This document shows positions 38,322 to 47,330 of a stretch of 64,000 nucleotides of DNA, one piece after another. The position numbers and the translations under genes were made by a program. The notes beneath the pieces were generated by a model. It saw only the letters and a list, made by a program, of their open reading frames with translations, was not told where the DNA came from and searched no databases. Within the stretch, counting starts at the first letter, position 1. Every line of letters starts with the position of its first letter. The DNA is from Xaviernesmea oryzae (GTDB lineage: Bacteria; Pseudomonadota; Alphaproteobacteria; Rhizobiales; Rhizobiaceae), in assembly GCF_900177415.1 (NCBI RefSeq), contig NZ_FXAF01000011.1, forward strand, positions 620,001 through 684,000. The letters are read 5' to 3'.

Positions 38322-39653
38322 TCAAAAACTCTCCTTCAGCCACTGGCCCACACGGGCCAGCCGACCGTTGCCGCTGCCGAACGAAGCCATCAGCCCGCCC
38401 TGCGAGGCATGCGTTTCCATGTCCGCGACCTGCGGATAGATCATCAGGCCGACCGCCGTCGAAAAGGCCGGACCCTTGGCCGCCGCCGGAAGACCGGAGA
38501 CGCCCATCGGACGGCCGATCCGGACATTGCGCGCCAGGATGCGGCGGGCGGTTTCCGGAAGGCCGGTGAGCTGGCTTGCGCCGCCCGTCAGCACGACGCG
38601 TTTTCCGACGATCGGACTGAAACCCGATTTCTGGATACGGTCCCGAATCAGCTCCAGCGTCTCTTCGATGCGGGCCCGAACGATTCGGGTGACCAGCGAA
38701 CGCGGCACCTGGATCGGCTGATCGCGATCGTCCTCGCCGATCGGCGGAACCGCAATCACGTCGCGCTCGTCGGCACTGTTGCCGATCGCCGAGCCGTGCA
38801 CGACCTTCATGCGCTCCGCATCCTCGATACGCGTCGAGAGGCCGCGCGCGAGGTCGGTCGTCACATGATGGCCGCCGAGGCTGATGGCGTCCGTATGGAC
38901 GAGCTTGCCTTCGGCGAAGACCGAGATCGTCGTGGTGCCGCCGCCCATGTCGATCGCCGCACAGCCGAGCTCCACCTCATCATCGACGAGAGCCGCAAGG
39001 CCGCTGGCATAAGGCGTCGCAACCACGCCTTCGACCGAAAGATGCGCACGATTGACACAGAGCTCGAGATTCTTGAGCGTCGCCCGCTCGGCGGTCACCA
39101 CATGCATGTCGACGCCCAGCTCGTCGCCGAACATCGCCAGCGGATCGCGAATGCCGCGTTCGCCGTCGAGCGAGAAACCGGTCGGCAACGAATGCAGGAT
39201 CGCCCGATCCTGGCGCAGCGACTGCTGGCTCGCCGTGACCAGAACCTTCTTCAGGTCCGCCGCTTCCACTTCCTGGCCGCCGAGATCGATCGTCGCGGTA
39301 TAGACGTCGCTGGCAAGCCGCCCGGCGGAAACGTTGACGATCAGGCTGTCGACGGTGAGGCCCGCCATGCGCTCGGCGGCATCCACCGCAAGCCGCACGA
39401 CGCTTTCCGCCGCATCGAGATCACCGATCACGCCGGATTTCACGCCGCGCGACCGCTGATGGCCAATGCCGATGATCTCGATATTATGGGTGCGGCCTGG
39501 CAGGACCTCACTTTCCTGGCGCGGCGTCAGCCGGGCGATCATGCAGACCACCTTGGTCGATCCGATGTCCAGGACGGACACCACATGCGAACGCTTGGAA
39601 GAGAGCGGCTTCATGCGCGGCAGGCCGAAATGGGAGGAACCAAAAACGCTCAC
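38322..39653 (-). CDS. ftsA: Cell division protein FtsA
   Basis: This 443-residue actin-like ATPase anchors FtsZ to the membrane. SVLDIGSTKVVCMIARL is the phosphate-1 motif (about residue 27), and CAAIDMGGGTTTISVF the second phosphate motif near 220. VVLTGGASQLTGLPETA is the adenosine motif. The C-terminal amphipathic helix (ARVGQWLKESF) binds the membrane. Its ATG overlaps the ftsQ stop by four bases (ATGA), so translation is coupled. Confidence 0.95.
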   Translation of the reverse strand: MSVFGSSHFGLPRMKPLSSKRSHVVSVLDIGSTKVVCMIARLTPRQESEVLPGRTHNIEIIGIGHQRSRGVKSGVIGDLDAAESVVRLAVDAAERMAGLTVDSLIVNVSAGRLASDVYTATIDLGGQEVEAADLKKVLVTASQQSLRQDRAILHSLPTGFSLDGERGIRDPLAMFGDELGVDMHVVTAERATLKNLELCVNRAHLSVEGVVATPYASGLAALVDDEVELGCAAIDMGGGTTTISVFAEGKLVHTDAISLGGHHVTTDLARGLSTRIEDAERMKVVHGSAIGNSADERDVIAVPPIGEDDRDQPIQVPRSLVTRIVRARIEETLELIRDRIQKSGFSPIVGKRVVLTGGASQLTGLPETARRILARNVRIGRPMGVSGLPAAAKGPAFSTAVGLMIYPQVADMETHASQGGLMASFGSGNGRLARVGQWLKESF

Positions 39654-40582
39654 GACTGCTCTCCCAGCTTCTTCAGGGCCTTGGTACGCGCCTCCAGCGC
39701 CTGCCGGCGGCGCTCGACGGCCTCAGGGGTGAGCCGTATGGTCGTGCGGTCCTCCAGACGCAGGTCGATCGCGGCGACATCGCGCTGCAGGACGCTCTGA
39801 TCCTGTTCGAGGCGGGCAAGCACCGTGAGCGCCTTGCCGATATTGGCCTCGGGCAGCTTTAGCACGATGCCGTTGTCGAGATGCAGATCCCAGCGGCGGC
39901 CGGCGACACGCACATAGGCCTTTACCCGGCTCTTCAGCTCGGGCCACGCGGACATCTCGTCCTCGAAGGAGGCGGCGGCGGTTTCGGCGTCGCGGCCGAC
40001 GAAGAGCGGAAGCGAGGCGAACTTGTTGTCGCGCAGCGGCGCGATCACGCTGCCGTTCTTCTCGATCAGGGAAAGTTCGGCCCCATGCTGCCAGATGCCG
40101 AACGCCTGGCGCTCTTTCAGCATGACCTCGATCGTCCTCGGATAGACCTTGCGAACCTCCGCATATTCAACCCAGGGAAGCTGGGAGAGCTTGCGGCGGG
40201 CGGCGTCGATATCGAGCGCCACGAGCGAGGTCGTTCCGTCGAGGCCGAGAAGCTGGAGGATATCGATTTCGGACGTCTGCTCGTTGCCGGAGACGCGCAC
40301 ATCCTCGATCGCGAAGCCGACGGCCGCCGTCGTCGCCTGGGCGACCTCATGGCCGTGACCGCCGAGCGACATGCCGTAGAGCCCGACCGCCGCGAAGAAA
40401 CCGAACGCCGACACGGTGCCCGTGTGCGGCGGAATGTGGATGCGGCCGGTCGCAAGGCTGACGCAGAAGCGCACAGCCCGCCGAAGCGGCCGCGGAAGAA
40501 CACGGCGTTCTTCCATACCGACATAGGAAGCCTCGGAACGGCCGCGCGGTCCACCCGCTCTATTGCCGATCAACGCAAACAC
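39650..40582 (-). CDS. ftsQ: Cell division protein FtsQ
   Basis: This 310-residue divisome protein has a basic cytoplasmic N-terminus, one membrane helix ([18 protein letters not shown]), a POTRA domain ([20 protein letters not shown]) and the FtsQ/DivIB beta domain. The GTG at 40582 has GGAGG seven bases ahead and is the best start; an ATG at 40603 lacks a good site. With the GTG the gene overlaps ddlB by 13 bases. Position between ddlB and ftsA is standard. Confidence 0.93.
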   Translation of the reverse strand: MFALIGNRAGGPRGRSEASYVGMEERRVLPRPLRRAVRFCVSLATGRIHIPPHTGTVSAFGFFAAVGLYGMSLGGHGHEVAQATTAAVGFAIEDVRVSGNEQTSEIDILQLLGLDGTTSLVALDIDAARRKLSQLPWVEYAEVRKVYPRTIEVMLKERQAFGIWQHGAELSLIEKNGSVIAPLRDNKFASLPLFVGRDAETAAASFEDEMSAWPELKSRVKAYVRVAGRRWDLHLDNGIVLKLPEANIGKALTVLARLEQDQSVLQRDVAAIDLRLEDRTTIRLTPEAVERRRQALEARTKALKKLGEQS

Positions 40583-41496
40583 GTAGCGTCCTCCACCATC
40601 CAACGGACGAGCTCACCAAACGAGTGGCCGGCATGCGCGGCCATTTCGGGCACCAGCGATGTCGGGGTCATTCCCGGCTGCGTGTTGATCTCGAGCCAGA
40701 TAACCTCGCCGTCCTCGGAGAAGCGGTCGTCGTAGCGGAAGTCTGAGCGACTGACGCCCCGGCAGCCCATCGCCTGATGCGCCTTGAGTGCCAGTGTTTG
40801 AATCTTTTGGTAAATATTCGGTGAAATCTGCGCCGGAATGACGTGTTTCGAACCACCTTCGGCATATTTCGCGTCGTAGTCGTAGAAGGCATGACTGACG
40901 GGCACGACTTCCGTCACGCCGAGCGCCACGCCGCCCATGACGCCGCAGGTGAGCTCACGCCCATAGATATAGCGCTCGACAAGCACCTGCTCGCCGTAGC
41001 GCCACTCGGAAGAGCCGATGACCTGCGGCGGATGGGACTGATTCTCCTGAACGATCACCACACCGAAGGACGACCCCTCACGGACCGGCTTCACCACATA
41101 GGGCGGCTTGATGGGGTGGAGGTTTCCGATCTCGAACCGGCTCATCACCTTCGCCTCGGCGACCGGAATACCGGCGGCCCTGGCGACATGTTTTGCCTGA
41201 TGCTTGTCCATGGCAAGCGCGGAGGCCAGCACGCCGGAATGGGTATACGGAATTTCCAGGTATTCGAGGATGCCCTGGATCGTGCCGTCCTCGCCGAAAG
41301 GCCCGTGCAGTGCGTTGAAGGCGACATCCGGCTTGAGTTCGGCAAGCACGGCCGCGACGTCCCGGCCGACATCGACGCGGGTGACGCGATAGCCTTCGCC
41401 CTCAAGGGCATCGGCACAGGCATTGCCCGAGGACAGGCTGACAGGCCGCTCGGAGGAAAACCCTCCCATCAGAACAGCCACGTGCTTGTCGCTCAT
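40570..41496 (-). CDS. ddlB: D-alanine--D-alanine ligase
   Basis: This 308-residue ATP-grasp enzyme makes the D-Ala-D-Ala dipeptide used by Mur[20 protein letters not shown] near residue 60, [14 protein letters not shown] and the C-terminal [17 protein letters not shown] are diagnostic. It is the first gene of a ddlB-ftsQ-ftsA-ftsZ series, cut off from murB upstream by an MFS gene on the other strand, so it must have its own promoter in the 41,497-41,888 gap. A CtrA-like motif lies in that gap. Confidence 0.95.
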   Translation of the reverse strand: MSDKHVAVLMGGFSSERPVSLSSGNACADALEGEGYRVTRVDVGRDVAAVLAELKPDVAFNALHGPFGEDGTIQGILEYLEIPYTHSGVLASALAMDKHQAKHVARAAGIPVAEAKVMSRFEIGNLHPIKPPYVVKPVREGSSFGVVIVQENQSHPPQVIGSSEWRYGEQVLVERYIYGRELTCGVMGGVALGVTEVVPVSHAFYDYDAKYAEGGSKHVIPAQISPNIYQKIQTLALKAHQAMGCRGVSRSDFRYDDRFSEDGEVIWLEINTQPGMTPTSLVPEMAAHAGHSFGELVRWMVEDATCLR

Positions 41497-41888
41497 CGAT
41501 CACTCCCGAAAAAGATTTCACTCTACGCCTCGGCGCCTTGCGCCAACCTTGTTTCCGCAGGCGATTCCCGCCGGATATAAGGCATGCCTGCATTAGTGCC
41601 CGAATATAGTTAACAAATCGTTTACTTTGATTAATCCAAGAAACCAACAGCATGAAAACAAAGGAAAAATCGAATCGGAAAAGGTTAACGCGAAACCCTG
41701 TCTCCCTGGACGAAAGCGCGTGACGCAGACCGTTGATCGTTTTCCCGCGGCAGCATTTCATGAGGCAGGAAAGCAGCTTTTTTGCCGATCATTGCGGATT
41801 TTCGGTTTCAGCGGCCAGAAAATTACGCTATGGCCCTCCCCGGCCTCCCTATGAGCCCTGAAAGAAACCTTCTTTGAATGGAATCAGC
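41497..41888. promoter_or_regulatory. Divergent promoter region ddlB/MFS with CtrA-like motif
   Basis: This gap of 392 bases must contain promoters for ddlB-ftsQAZ (minus) and the MFS gene (plus). It is less GC-rich than the flanks. At 41610-41624 TTAA-N7-TTTA, inside GTTAACAAATCGTTTAC, is close to the CtrA consensus TTAA-N7-TTAA (one mismatch), about 115 bases upstream of ddlB. No small gene is visible. Confidence 0.4.
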
Positions 41889-43193
41889 ATGACAAACGCG
41901 ATACCTTCCGTATCGCCGTCCGCTGAGCCGTTAGAGCCTGTTGCATCGAATTCCCCTGCACGAGTCCTGACGGCCAGTCTGGTCGGCACGACAATCGAAT
42001 TTTTCGATTTCTATGTTTACGCGACCGCCGCGGTCCTGGTCTTCCCGGCCCTGTTCTTCCCGAACAGCGACCCCACGACCGCGCTTCTTGCATCCTTTGC
42101 CACCTTTTCGATCGCCTTCTTCGCCCGCCCGCTCGGCGCCGTGGTGTTCGGTCACTTCGGCGACCGTATCGGACGCAAGACGACGCTGGTCGCAGCCCTG
42201 TTGACGATGGGCATTTCGACCGTGGTGATCGGACTCCTGCCGTCCTACGACACGATCGGCGTCGCCGCTCCGCTGCTGCTTGCGCTTTGCCGTTTCGGAC
42301 AGGGCTTCGGTCTCGGCGGAGAATGGGGCGGCGCGGTGCTGCTCGCCACCGAAAATGCGCCGGAAGGCAAGCGGAGCTGGTACGGCATGTTCCCGCAGCT
42401 CGGCGCGCCGGTCGGCCTGTTCCTGTCCTCCGGCGTGTTCTGGATCCTGCTGCACTTCATCTCGCAGGAATCGCTCCTGAGCTGGGGCTGGCGCGTACCG
42501 TTCCTCGCCTCGATCGTGCTGATCGCCATCGGCCTCTGGGTGCGCCTCTCGATCACCGAGACCCCCGACTTCCAGAAGGCGATCGACAAGCATGAGCGCG
42601 TCGAGGTGCCGGTCGCGGAGCTCTTCCGCAATCACAAGCGCAGCCTGGTGCTCGGCACTTTCGTGGCGCTCGCCACCTTCGTGCTCTTCTATATCGGCTC
42701 GGCCTACCTGCTCTCCTACAACATCAAGGTGCTGCAGATGCCGTTCATCGAAGCGCTGGAAGTGCAACTGCTCGGCTCCGTCGTCTTCGGCATCTTCATC
42801 CCGATCATCGGCAAACTGGGCGACCGCTTCGGCCGGCGGGAAATGCTGATCCTGACGACCGTGCTGATCGGCATCTTCTCCTTCTTCCTGCCCGGACTGA
42901 TGACCGGCGGCGAAGCGTCGATCTTTGTGTTCGTCACGATTGCGATGGTGCTGATGGGCATGACCTACGGACTGATCGGCACGGCGCTCGCAGCGCCCTT
43001 CCCGACCGCCGTCCGCTATACCGGCTCGTCCATCACCTTCAATTTCGCCGGCATTTTCGGGGCCTCGCTCGCCCCCTATATCGCCACATGGCTCCAGGCG
43101 AATTACGGCATGACCTATGTGGGCTACTATATGGGCCTTTCGGCCGTGGTGACGCTCGTCTGCATCCTGCTTTCGGGCAAGGACGAAGTCTGA
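41889..43193 (+). CDS. MFS transporter of the metabolite:H+ symporter (MHS) type
   Basis: This protein of 434 residues has twelve membrane helices. Family motifs include IEFFDFYVYATAAVLVFP at helix 1, GHFGDRIGRKTTLVAALLTM (loop 2-3) and CRFGQGFGLGGEWGGAVLL (helix 5), which places it with proline/betaine/shikimate/alpha-ketoglutarate symporters. The substrate cannot be told. I chose the ATG at 41889 (MTNAIPS); a TTG at 41874 is possible. It is the only plus-strand gene inside the otherwise minus-strand cell-wall cluster, which is unusual, although composition is like its neighbours. A bidirectional terminator follows. Confidence 0.9.
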   Translation: MTNAIPSVSPSAEPLEPVASNSPARVLTASLVGTTIEFFDFYVYATAAVLVFPALFFPNSDPTTALLASFATFSIAFFARPLGAVVFGHFGDRIGRKTTLVAALLTMGISTVVIGLLPSYDTIGVAAPLLLALCRFGQGFGLGGEWGGAVLLATENAPEGKRSWYGMFPQLGAPVGLFLSSGVFWILLHFISQESLLSWGWRVPFLASIVLIAIGLWVRLSITETPDFQKAIDKHERVEVPVAELFRNHKRSLVLGTFVALATFVLFYIGSAYLLSYNIKVLQMPFIEALEVQLLGSVVFGIFIPIIGKLGDRFGRREMLILTTVLIGIFSFFLPGLMTGGEASIFVFVTIAMVLMGMTYGLIGTALAAPFPTAVRYTGSSITFNFAGIFGASLAPYIATWLQANYGMTYVGYYMGLSAVVTLVCILLSGKDEV

Positions 43194-43213
43194 CCTATCC
43201 GAAATCAAACTGA

Positions 43214-43254
43214 CAAAAAAGCCCACGAACCGAATGGTTTCGCGGGCTTTTTTA
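43214..43254. terminator. Bidirectional rho-independent terminator
   Basis: AAAAAAGCCC and GGGCTTTTTT form the base of a long stem (inner arms ACGAACC and GGTTTCG) with A and T runs on both sides. It can end both the MFS transcript and the murB-small gene transcript coming from the other strand. Confidence 0.88.
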
Positions 43255-43270
43255 AGGTATAATTCGAATA

Positions 43271-43378
43271 TTAAAGCCTATGGTGAGGGTTCTTGTAATA
43301 GTCGTAGACCAGCCAAGCGCCTCCGATCGCGGAAACGATCCATGGAAATACATACCAGAAGAATTCCTGCGAGGTCAT
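43271..43378 (-). CDS. 35-aa single-pass membrane protein overlapping the 86-aa gene
   Basis: The frame encodes 35 residues starting [20 protein letters not shown] and ending YKNPHHRL. One hydrophobic helix (residues 6-24, with aromatic residues FFWYVFPW) is followed by a short charged tail. Its ATG overlaps the TGA of the 86-aa gene (sequence ATGA), the same overlap that joins that gene to murB. Such a precise overlap in a tight operon is good evidence of a real gene. I recognise no family. A terminator starts 17 bases downstream. Confidence 0.65.
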   Translation of the reverse strand: MTSQEFFWYVFPWIVSAIGGAWLVYDYYKNPHHRL

Positions 43379-43635
43379 ACCTTCAGCCCTCCAAGGGCAC
43401 GCTGTGCTATCCAATGTAGTATAACAGCACCCAAAATCCAACCTGCCATGATGACTGCCTGACTCACGCTGGCGGAAGCGGGACTGAGCGACAGCACTTG
43501 TCCGAGAACACCCACAGCCACAAATGCCGTCGAAAGGCGATCCAATGCGCCGGCGATGAGTTTGCGACGTTCGTTATTCACAAGGACAAGCCGACGTTCT
43601 TCTTTGTCGGAAGCGTCCGCCGTAGATTCCGTCAT
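43375..43635 (-). CDS. 86-aa membrane protein of unknown function, coupled to murB
   Basis: The protein has a charged cytoplasmic-type N-terminus ([20 protein letters not shown]) and two hydrophobic helices (about residues 31-50 and 58-79, the latter [19 protein letters not shown]). The layout looks like a small holin-like or accessory membrane protein, but I cannot name a family. The ATG at 43635 overlaps the murB stop by four bases (ATGA), and its own stop overlaps the 35-aa gene in the same way. GC is lower than in murB, hinting at a later addition to the cluster. A longer frame up to 43707 overlaps murB and is unlikely. Confidence 0.75.
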   Translation of the reverse strand: MTESTADASDKEERRLVLVNNERRKLIAGALDRLSTAFVAVGVLGQVLSLSPASASVSQAVIMAGWILGAVILHWIAQRALGGLKV

Positions 43636-44606
43636 TCGTTCGTCGCGCCCTGAAACGGCTTCACTTCGCGGCCGGGCATGAAGATGCCGAGTCGCTTGAT
43701 CTCCCATTCGAGCTTGATGCCGGCGTGTTCGAAGACCCGCTGGCGGACCGTCTCGCCGAGATATTCCAGGTCGTAGCCGGTCGCATGGCCGATATTGATC
43801 ATGAAGTTGCAGTGGAGCGACGACATCTGCGCGCCGCCGCTCATCAGGCCGCGGCCGCCCGCCTCGTCGATCAGCTTCCAGGCCGAATGGCCCTCGGGAT
43901 TCTTGAAGGTCGAGCCGCCGGTCTTCTCCTTGATCGGCTGCACGGTCTCGCGATGCTGGCGGACCGCATCCATCTCGGCGCGGATCTTGGCGCGATCCTC
44001 GGGGTAACCTTCGAAGACGGCATGCGTGAAGATCAGGTCCGCCGGGGCGGCCGAATGGCGGTAGCTGTAGCCCATCTCCGCCTTCGAGAACACGTGCTTG
44101 TTGCCCTTGCGGTCGACGGCATGAACCTCGGCGACCCGGTCGGCAGTCTCGGTGCCGTTGGCTCCGGCATTCATGCGAAGCGCGCCGCCGATCGAGCCCG
44201 GAATGCCGTAATAGAAGGCGAAGCCGCCGATCCCGTTGTCCATGGCCATGGCGGCGATATGCTTGTCCGGGCAGATGGCGCCGGCCTGGATGCGGTTCTC
44301 GCCGACGAGGTCGAGGCCGCCGAACCCCTTGGCCGAGAGGCGCAATACGACGCCCGGAATGCCGCCGTCACGCACGAGCAGGTTCGAACCGACGCCGACC
44401 ACCGTCAGCGGCACCTCCTCCGGCAGGATCTGCAGGAAGGTGACGAGGTCGTCGATGTCGTGGGGCTGGAACATGAGCTCGGCAAGGCCGCCTGCCTGAA
44501 ACCAGGTGACGCGATCCATCGGCGCGTCCGGCGTGAGGCGCCCGCGCAGTTTTTCGACGCCAACCCCCAACGACGCCAGAAGCTTTTCCCCATTCACCTG
44601 TTTCAT
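43632..44606 (-). CDS. murB: UDP-N-acetylenolpyruvoylglucosamine reductase
   Basis: This 324-residue FAD enzyme reduces the enolpyruvyl group to make UDP-MurNAc. Motifs: [16 protein letters not shown] near residue 75, the flavin segment [20 protein letters not shown] near 135, GYSYRHSA, and the catalytic serine/glutamate region [20 protein letters not shown]. It lies three bases behind murC and overlaps the 86-aa gene. The order murG-murC-murB-ddl is standard in alphaproteobacteria, but here it is broken after murB. Confidence 0.95.
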   Translation of the reverse strand: MKQVNGEKLLASLGVGVEKLRGRLTPDAPMDRVTWFQAGGLAELMFQPHDIDDLVTFLQILPEEVPLTVVGVGSNLLVRDGGIPGVVLRLSAKGFGGLDLVGENRIQAGAICPDKHIAAMAMDNGIGGFAFYYGIPGSIGGALRMNAGANGTETADRVAEVHAVDRKGNKHVFSKAEMGYSYRHSAAPADLIFTHAVFEGYPEDRAKIRAEMDAVRQHRETVQPIKEKTGGSTFKNPEGHSAWKLIDEAGGRGLMSGGAQMSSLHCNFMINIGHATGYDLEYLGETVRQRVFEHAGIKLEWEIKRLGIFMPGREVKPFQGATNE

Positions 44607-44609
44607 TTC

Positions 44610-46019
44610 CTATCGTCCCGATATGCTTTCCAGTTCCTTCGGCAATGCGGCCGCCCACTGCGTAATATTGCCAGCCCCCAGAAGAACCACGAAATCACCC
44701 GGTTTAGCAATGCCCGACACAATCGAAGCGAGTTCCGTGGGCGACGCCATGTACCGCGCGTCGCGATGGCCGCCGGAGCGGATGCGGGCCACCAGCGCCT
44801 CGGAATTGACGCCTTCGATCGGCTCTTCTCCCGCCGCATAGACCGGTGCGAGGATGATGCTGTCGGCATCGTTGAAGCAATTGGCGAAATCCTCGAACAG
44901 GCTCGAAAGACGGCTATAGCGGTGCGGCTGGTGCACGGCGATGATGCGGCCCTGGCATGCCTCGCGCGCCGCCTTCAGCACCGCCTTGATCTCCACCGGA
45001 TGGTGGCCGTAGTCGTCGAAGACGGACACGCCGTTCCAGGTGCCGGTGAGCGTGAAGCGGCGTTTGACGCCGCCGAAGGCGGCCAGCCCCTTGCGGATGT
45101 CCTTCTCCGAAATGCCGAGCCGGTTGGCGACGGCGATCGCGGCGGTGGCGTTCGAGATATTGTGGCGGCCGGGCATCGGCAGCGTCAGATCCTTGAAACT
45201 GAAGACCCGTCCGGTCCGGCGGCGACGGATTTCCACATCGAAGACGGACTTGGTGCCCTCCATGCGGACGTTGAAGAAGCGGGCGTCGGCCTGCGGGTTC
45301 TCGCCATAGGTGACGATCTTGCGGTCCTCGATGCGGCCGACGAGGGCCTGCACTTCCGGATGATCGAGGCAGAGCACGCCGAAGCCGTAAAAGGGCACGT
45401 TCTCGACGAACTGCCGGAAGGCCGCCCGCACCGCGTCGAAATTGCCGTAGTGATCGAGATGTTCCGGATCGATATTGGTGACGACCGCGACATCGGCGGG
45501 AAGTTTGAGGAATGTGCCGTCCGATTCGTCGGCCTCCACCACCATCCATTCGCCCTCGCCCATGCGGGCATTGGTGCCGTAGGCGTTGATGATGCCGCCA
45601 TTGATGACGGTCGGATCGAGCCCGCCGGCTTCCAGAAGGGTGGCGACCATCGACGTGGTCGTCGTCTTGCCGTGCGTGCCGCCGATCGCGATCGCATTGC
45701 GGAAGCGCATCAGTTCGGCGAGCATCTCGGCGCGGCGGACGATCGGCAGCGACCTTTCGCGCGCCGCGACGAGCTCCGGATTGTTCTTCTTGATGGCGGT
45801 CGACACGACGACGACTTCCGCATCGCCCAGATTTTCCGGCTGGTGGCCGACGAAGACCGGGATGCCCTTGTCGCGCAGGCGCTGGACGTTGGCGCCATCG
45901 GCCTGATCCGAGCCCTGCACCTTGTGGCCGAGATTGTGGAGCACCTCGGCGATGCCGCTCATGCCGATCCCGCCGATGCCGATGAAATGAACGAGCCCGA
46001 TGGCCTTCGGCATCTTCAT
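44610..46019 (-). CDS. murC: UDP-N-acetylmuramate--L-alanine ligase
   Basis: This 469-residue Mur ligase adds L-Ala to UDP-MurNAc. The N-terminal [18 protein letters not shown] binds the UDP, the ATP site is [17 protein letters not shown] near residue 115, and [14 protein letters not shown] marks the C-terminal domain. The ATG overlaps the murG stop by four bases. Confidence 0.96.
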   Translation of the reverse strand: MKMPKAIGLVHFIGIGGIGMSGIAEVLHNLGHKVQGSDQADGANVQRLRDKGIPVFVGHQPENLGDAEVVVVSTAIKKNNPELVAARERSLPIVRRAEMLAELMRFRNAIAIGGTHGKTTTTSMVATLLEAGGLDPTVINGGIINAYGTNARMGEGEWMVVEADESDGTFLKLPADVAVVTNIDPEHLDHYGNFDAVRAAFRQFVENVPFYGFGVLCLDHPEVQALVGRIEDRKIVTYGENPQADARFFNVRMEGTKSVFDVEIRRRRTGRVFSFKDLTLPMPGRHNISNATAAIAVANRLGISEKDIRKGLAAFGGVKRRFTLTGTWNGVSVFDDYGHHPVEIKAVLKAAREACQGRIIAVHQPHRYSRLSSLFEDFANCFNDADSIILAPVYAAGEEPIEGVNSEALVARIRSGGHRDARYMASPTELASIVSGIAKPGDFVVLLGAGNITQWAAALPKELESISGR

Positions 46020-47170
46020 GCCCGCACTCCCCTGTCCTGCAACATCGTGTCTGCCGATGTCTTGAATTCCGTAACCGATCTGCGCTCGGCAATAGCGACG
46101 ACCATGTCCGCAAGCAAGCTCGCAGCGTTCGGATGCCCTGCCGTTTTCGCCGCCGCGGCCATTTTCTCCAGCCGGTCCGGCTCCTTCATCGCCGCCGAAA
46201 TGAGGGAAGCAAGCTTCTCCGGGGAAAGCTCCGATTGCGGCACGACCTGCGCACCGCCCGTCGCGACGAGCGCCGCCGCGTTGGCCGCCTGATCGTGATC
46301 CAGAGCATGCGGGTAAGGCACGAGAATGGCCGGGCGGCCGATCACCGCGATTTCCGAAACGGTCGAGGCGCCGGAGCGGCAGACGACGAGATGCGCCGTC
46401 GCAAGCCGTTCCGCCATGTCCGAGAAGAACGAGGAGATATCGGCCGGCGCCCCGAGTTTCGCAAAGCAGGAGGTGACGCGATCCTTGTCCTCGGGACGCG
46501 CCTGCTGGGTGACGGCGAGGCGGTCGCGCTCGGCCTTGTCGAGCAGGCTCAACGCCGTCGGTACGGCGGAGGAAAAGAACTGCGCACCCTGGCTGCCGCC
46601 GAAGACCACGAGGCGGAACGGATCACTGCCGCGGGAGGCGACGTAGGGAATGTTCGAAGCGGCGAGCACTGCGGGACGCACCGGGTTGCCGGTCGTGACC
46701 GTCTTGTCCGCATAGGGGCCGTCGCTCTCGGGCAGGAAGCCGCCTGCGATCGCCTGGACCTTGGCCGCCAGGGCCTTGTTGGCGCGGCCCATCACGGCAT
46801 TCTGCTCGTGGATCATCGACGGCACGCCCATCGAGGTCGCAGCCATCAGCGGCGGCACGGTGGGATAGCCGCCGAAACCGACGACGGCGAGCGGCTTCAG
46901 CCTGCCGATCAGGCGGCGCGCGGCTCTGAGCCCGGTCCAGAGCTTCCAGCCGGTGCGGATGACGGCAACCGGGTTCTTGGAACCCAGGGTCGCGGAGGGC
47001 ACCACATGGATTTCCTCGGCCGGAAACGTGCCGGCGAACCGCTCGGCCCTGCTGTCGGTGACGAGATGGACGGAATAACCGCGCTCGCGGAGCTCGTAGC
47101 CAAGCGCCTCGGCGGGAAACACATGGCCGCCGGTTCCCCCTGCGGCAAGCAGGATGATGCCTTTGGTCAT
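46016..47170 (-). CDS. murG: UDP-GlcNAc:lipid I N-acetylglucosaminyl transferase
   Basis: This 384-residue membrane-associated glycosyltransferase (GT28) makes lipid [19 protein letters not shown] at the N-terminus and [15 protein letters not shown] near 95 form the acceptor site; [20 protein letters not shown] near 270 and DHDQAANA bind UDP-GlcNAc. Its stop overlaps murC. Upstream of it, 160 bases with a palindromic repeat pair separate it from ftsW, a place where these two genes are usually closer. Confidence 0.96.
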   Translation of the reverse strand: MTKGIILLAAGGTGGHVFPAEALGYELRERGYSVHLVTDSRAERFAGTFPAEEIHVVPSATLGSKNPVAVIRTGWKLWTGLRAARRLIGRLKPLAVVGFGGYPTVPPLMAATSMGVPSMIHEQNAVMGRANKALAAKVQAIAGGFLPESDGPYADKTVTTGNPVRPAVLAASNIPYVASRGSDPFRLVVFGGSQGAQFFSSAVPTALSLLDKAERDRLAVTQQARPEDKDRVTSCFAKLGAPADISSFFSDMAERLATAHLVVCRSGASTVSEIAVIGRPAILVPYPHALDHDQAANAAALVATGGAQVVPQSELSPEKLASLISAAMKEPDRLEKMAAAAKTAGHPNAASLLADMVVAIAERRSVTEFKTSADTMLQDRGVRA

Positions 47171-47189
47171 CGAGATGCCTCCACCCTAC

Positions 47190-47313
47190 ACCCCCCTCTG
47201 TCACTTCGTGACATCTCCCCCTCAAGGGGGGAGATCAAAGGGAGGATGCCGCACTGGCCATTTGCCGATCTCCCCCCTTGAGGGGGAGACGCCCGGCAGG
47301 GCAGAGGGGGGTT
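47190..47313. repeat. Inverted pair of mosaic palindromic repeats between ftsW and murG
   Basis: A unit at 47190-47236 (CCCCCCTCTG, hairpin TGTCACTTCGTGACA, then ATCTCCCCCTCAAGGGGGGAGAT) faces one at 47268-47313 (ATCTCCCCCCTTGAGGGGGAGA, hairpin GCCCGGCAGGGC, then AGAGGGGGG). It sits inside the mur/fts operon, so it is transcribed and could affect murG expression or mRNA processing. Confidence 0.8.
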
Positions 47314-47330
47314 AACTTGAATCATATTTA

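Noticed and set aside
36441-39800. A 1119-residue plus-strand frame across ftsZ and ftsA
   Set aside because: It lies opposite two certain division genes and has no recognisable protein features.
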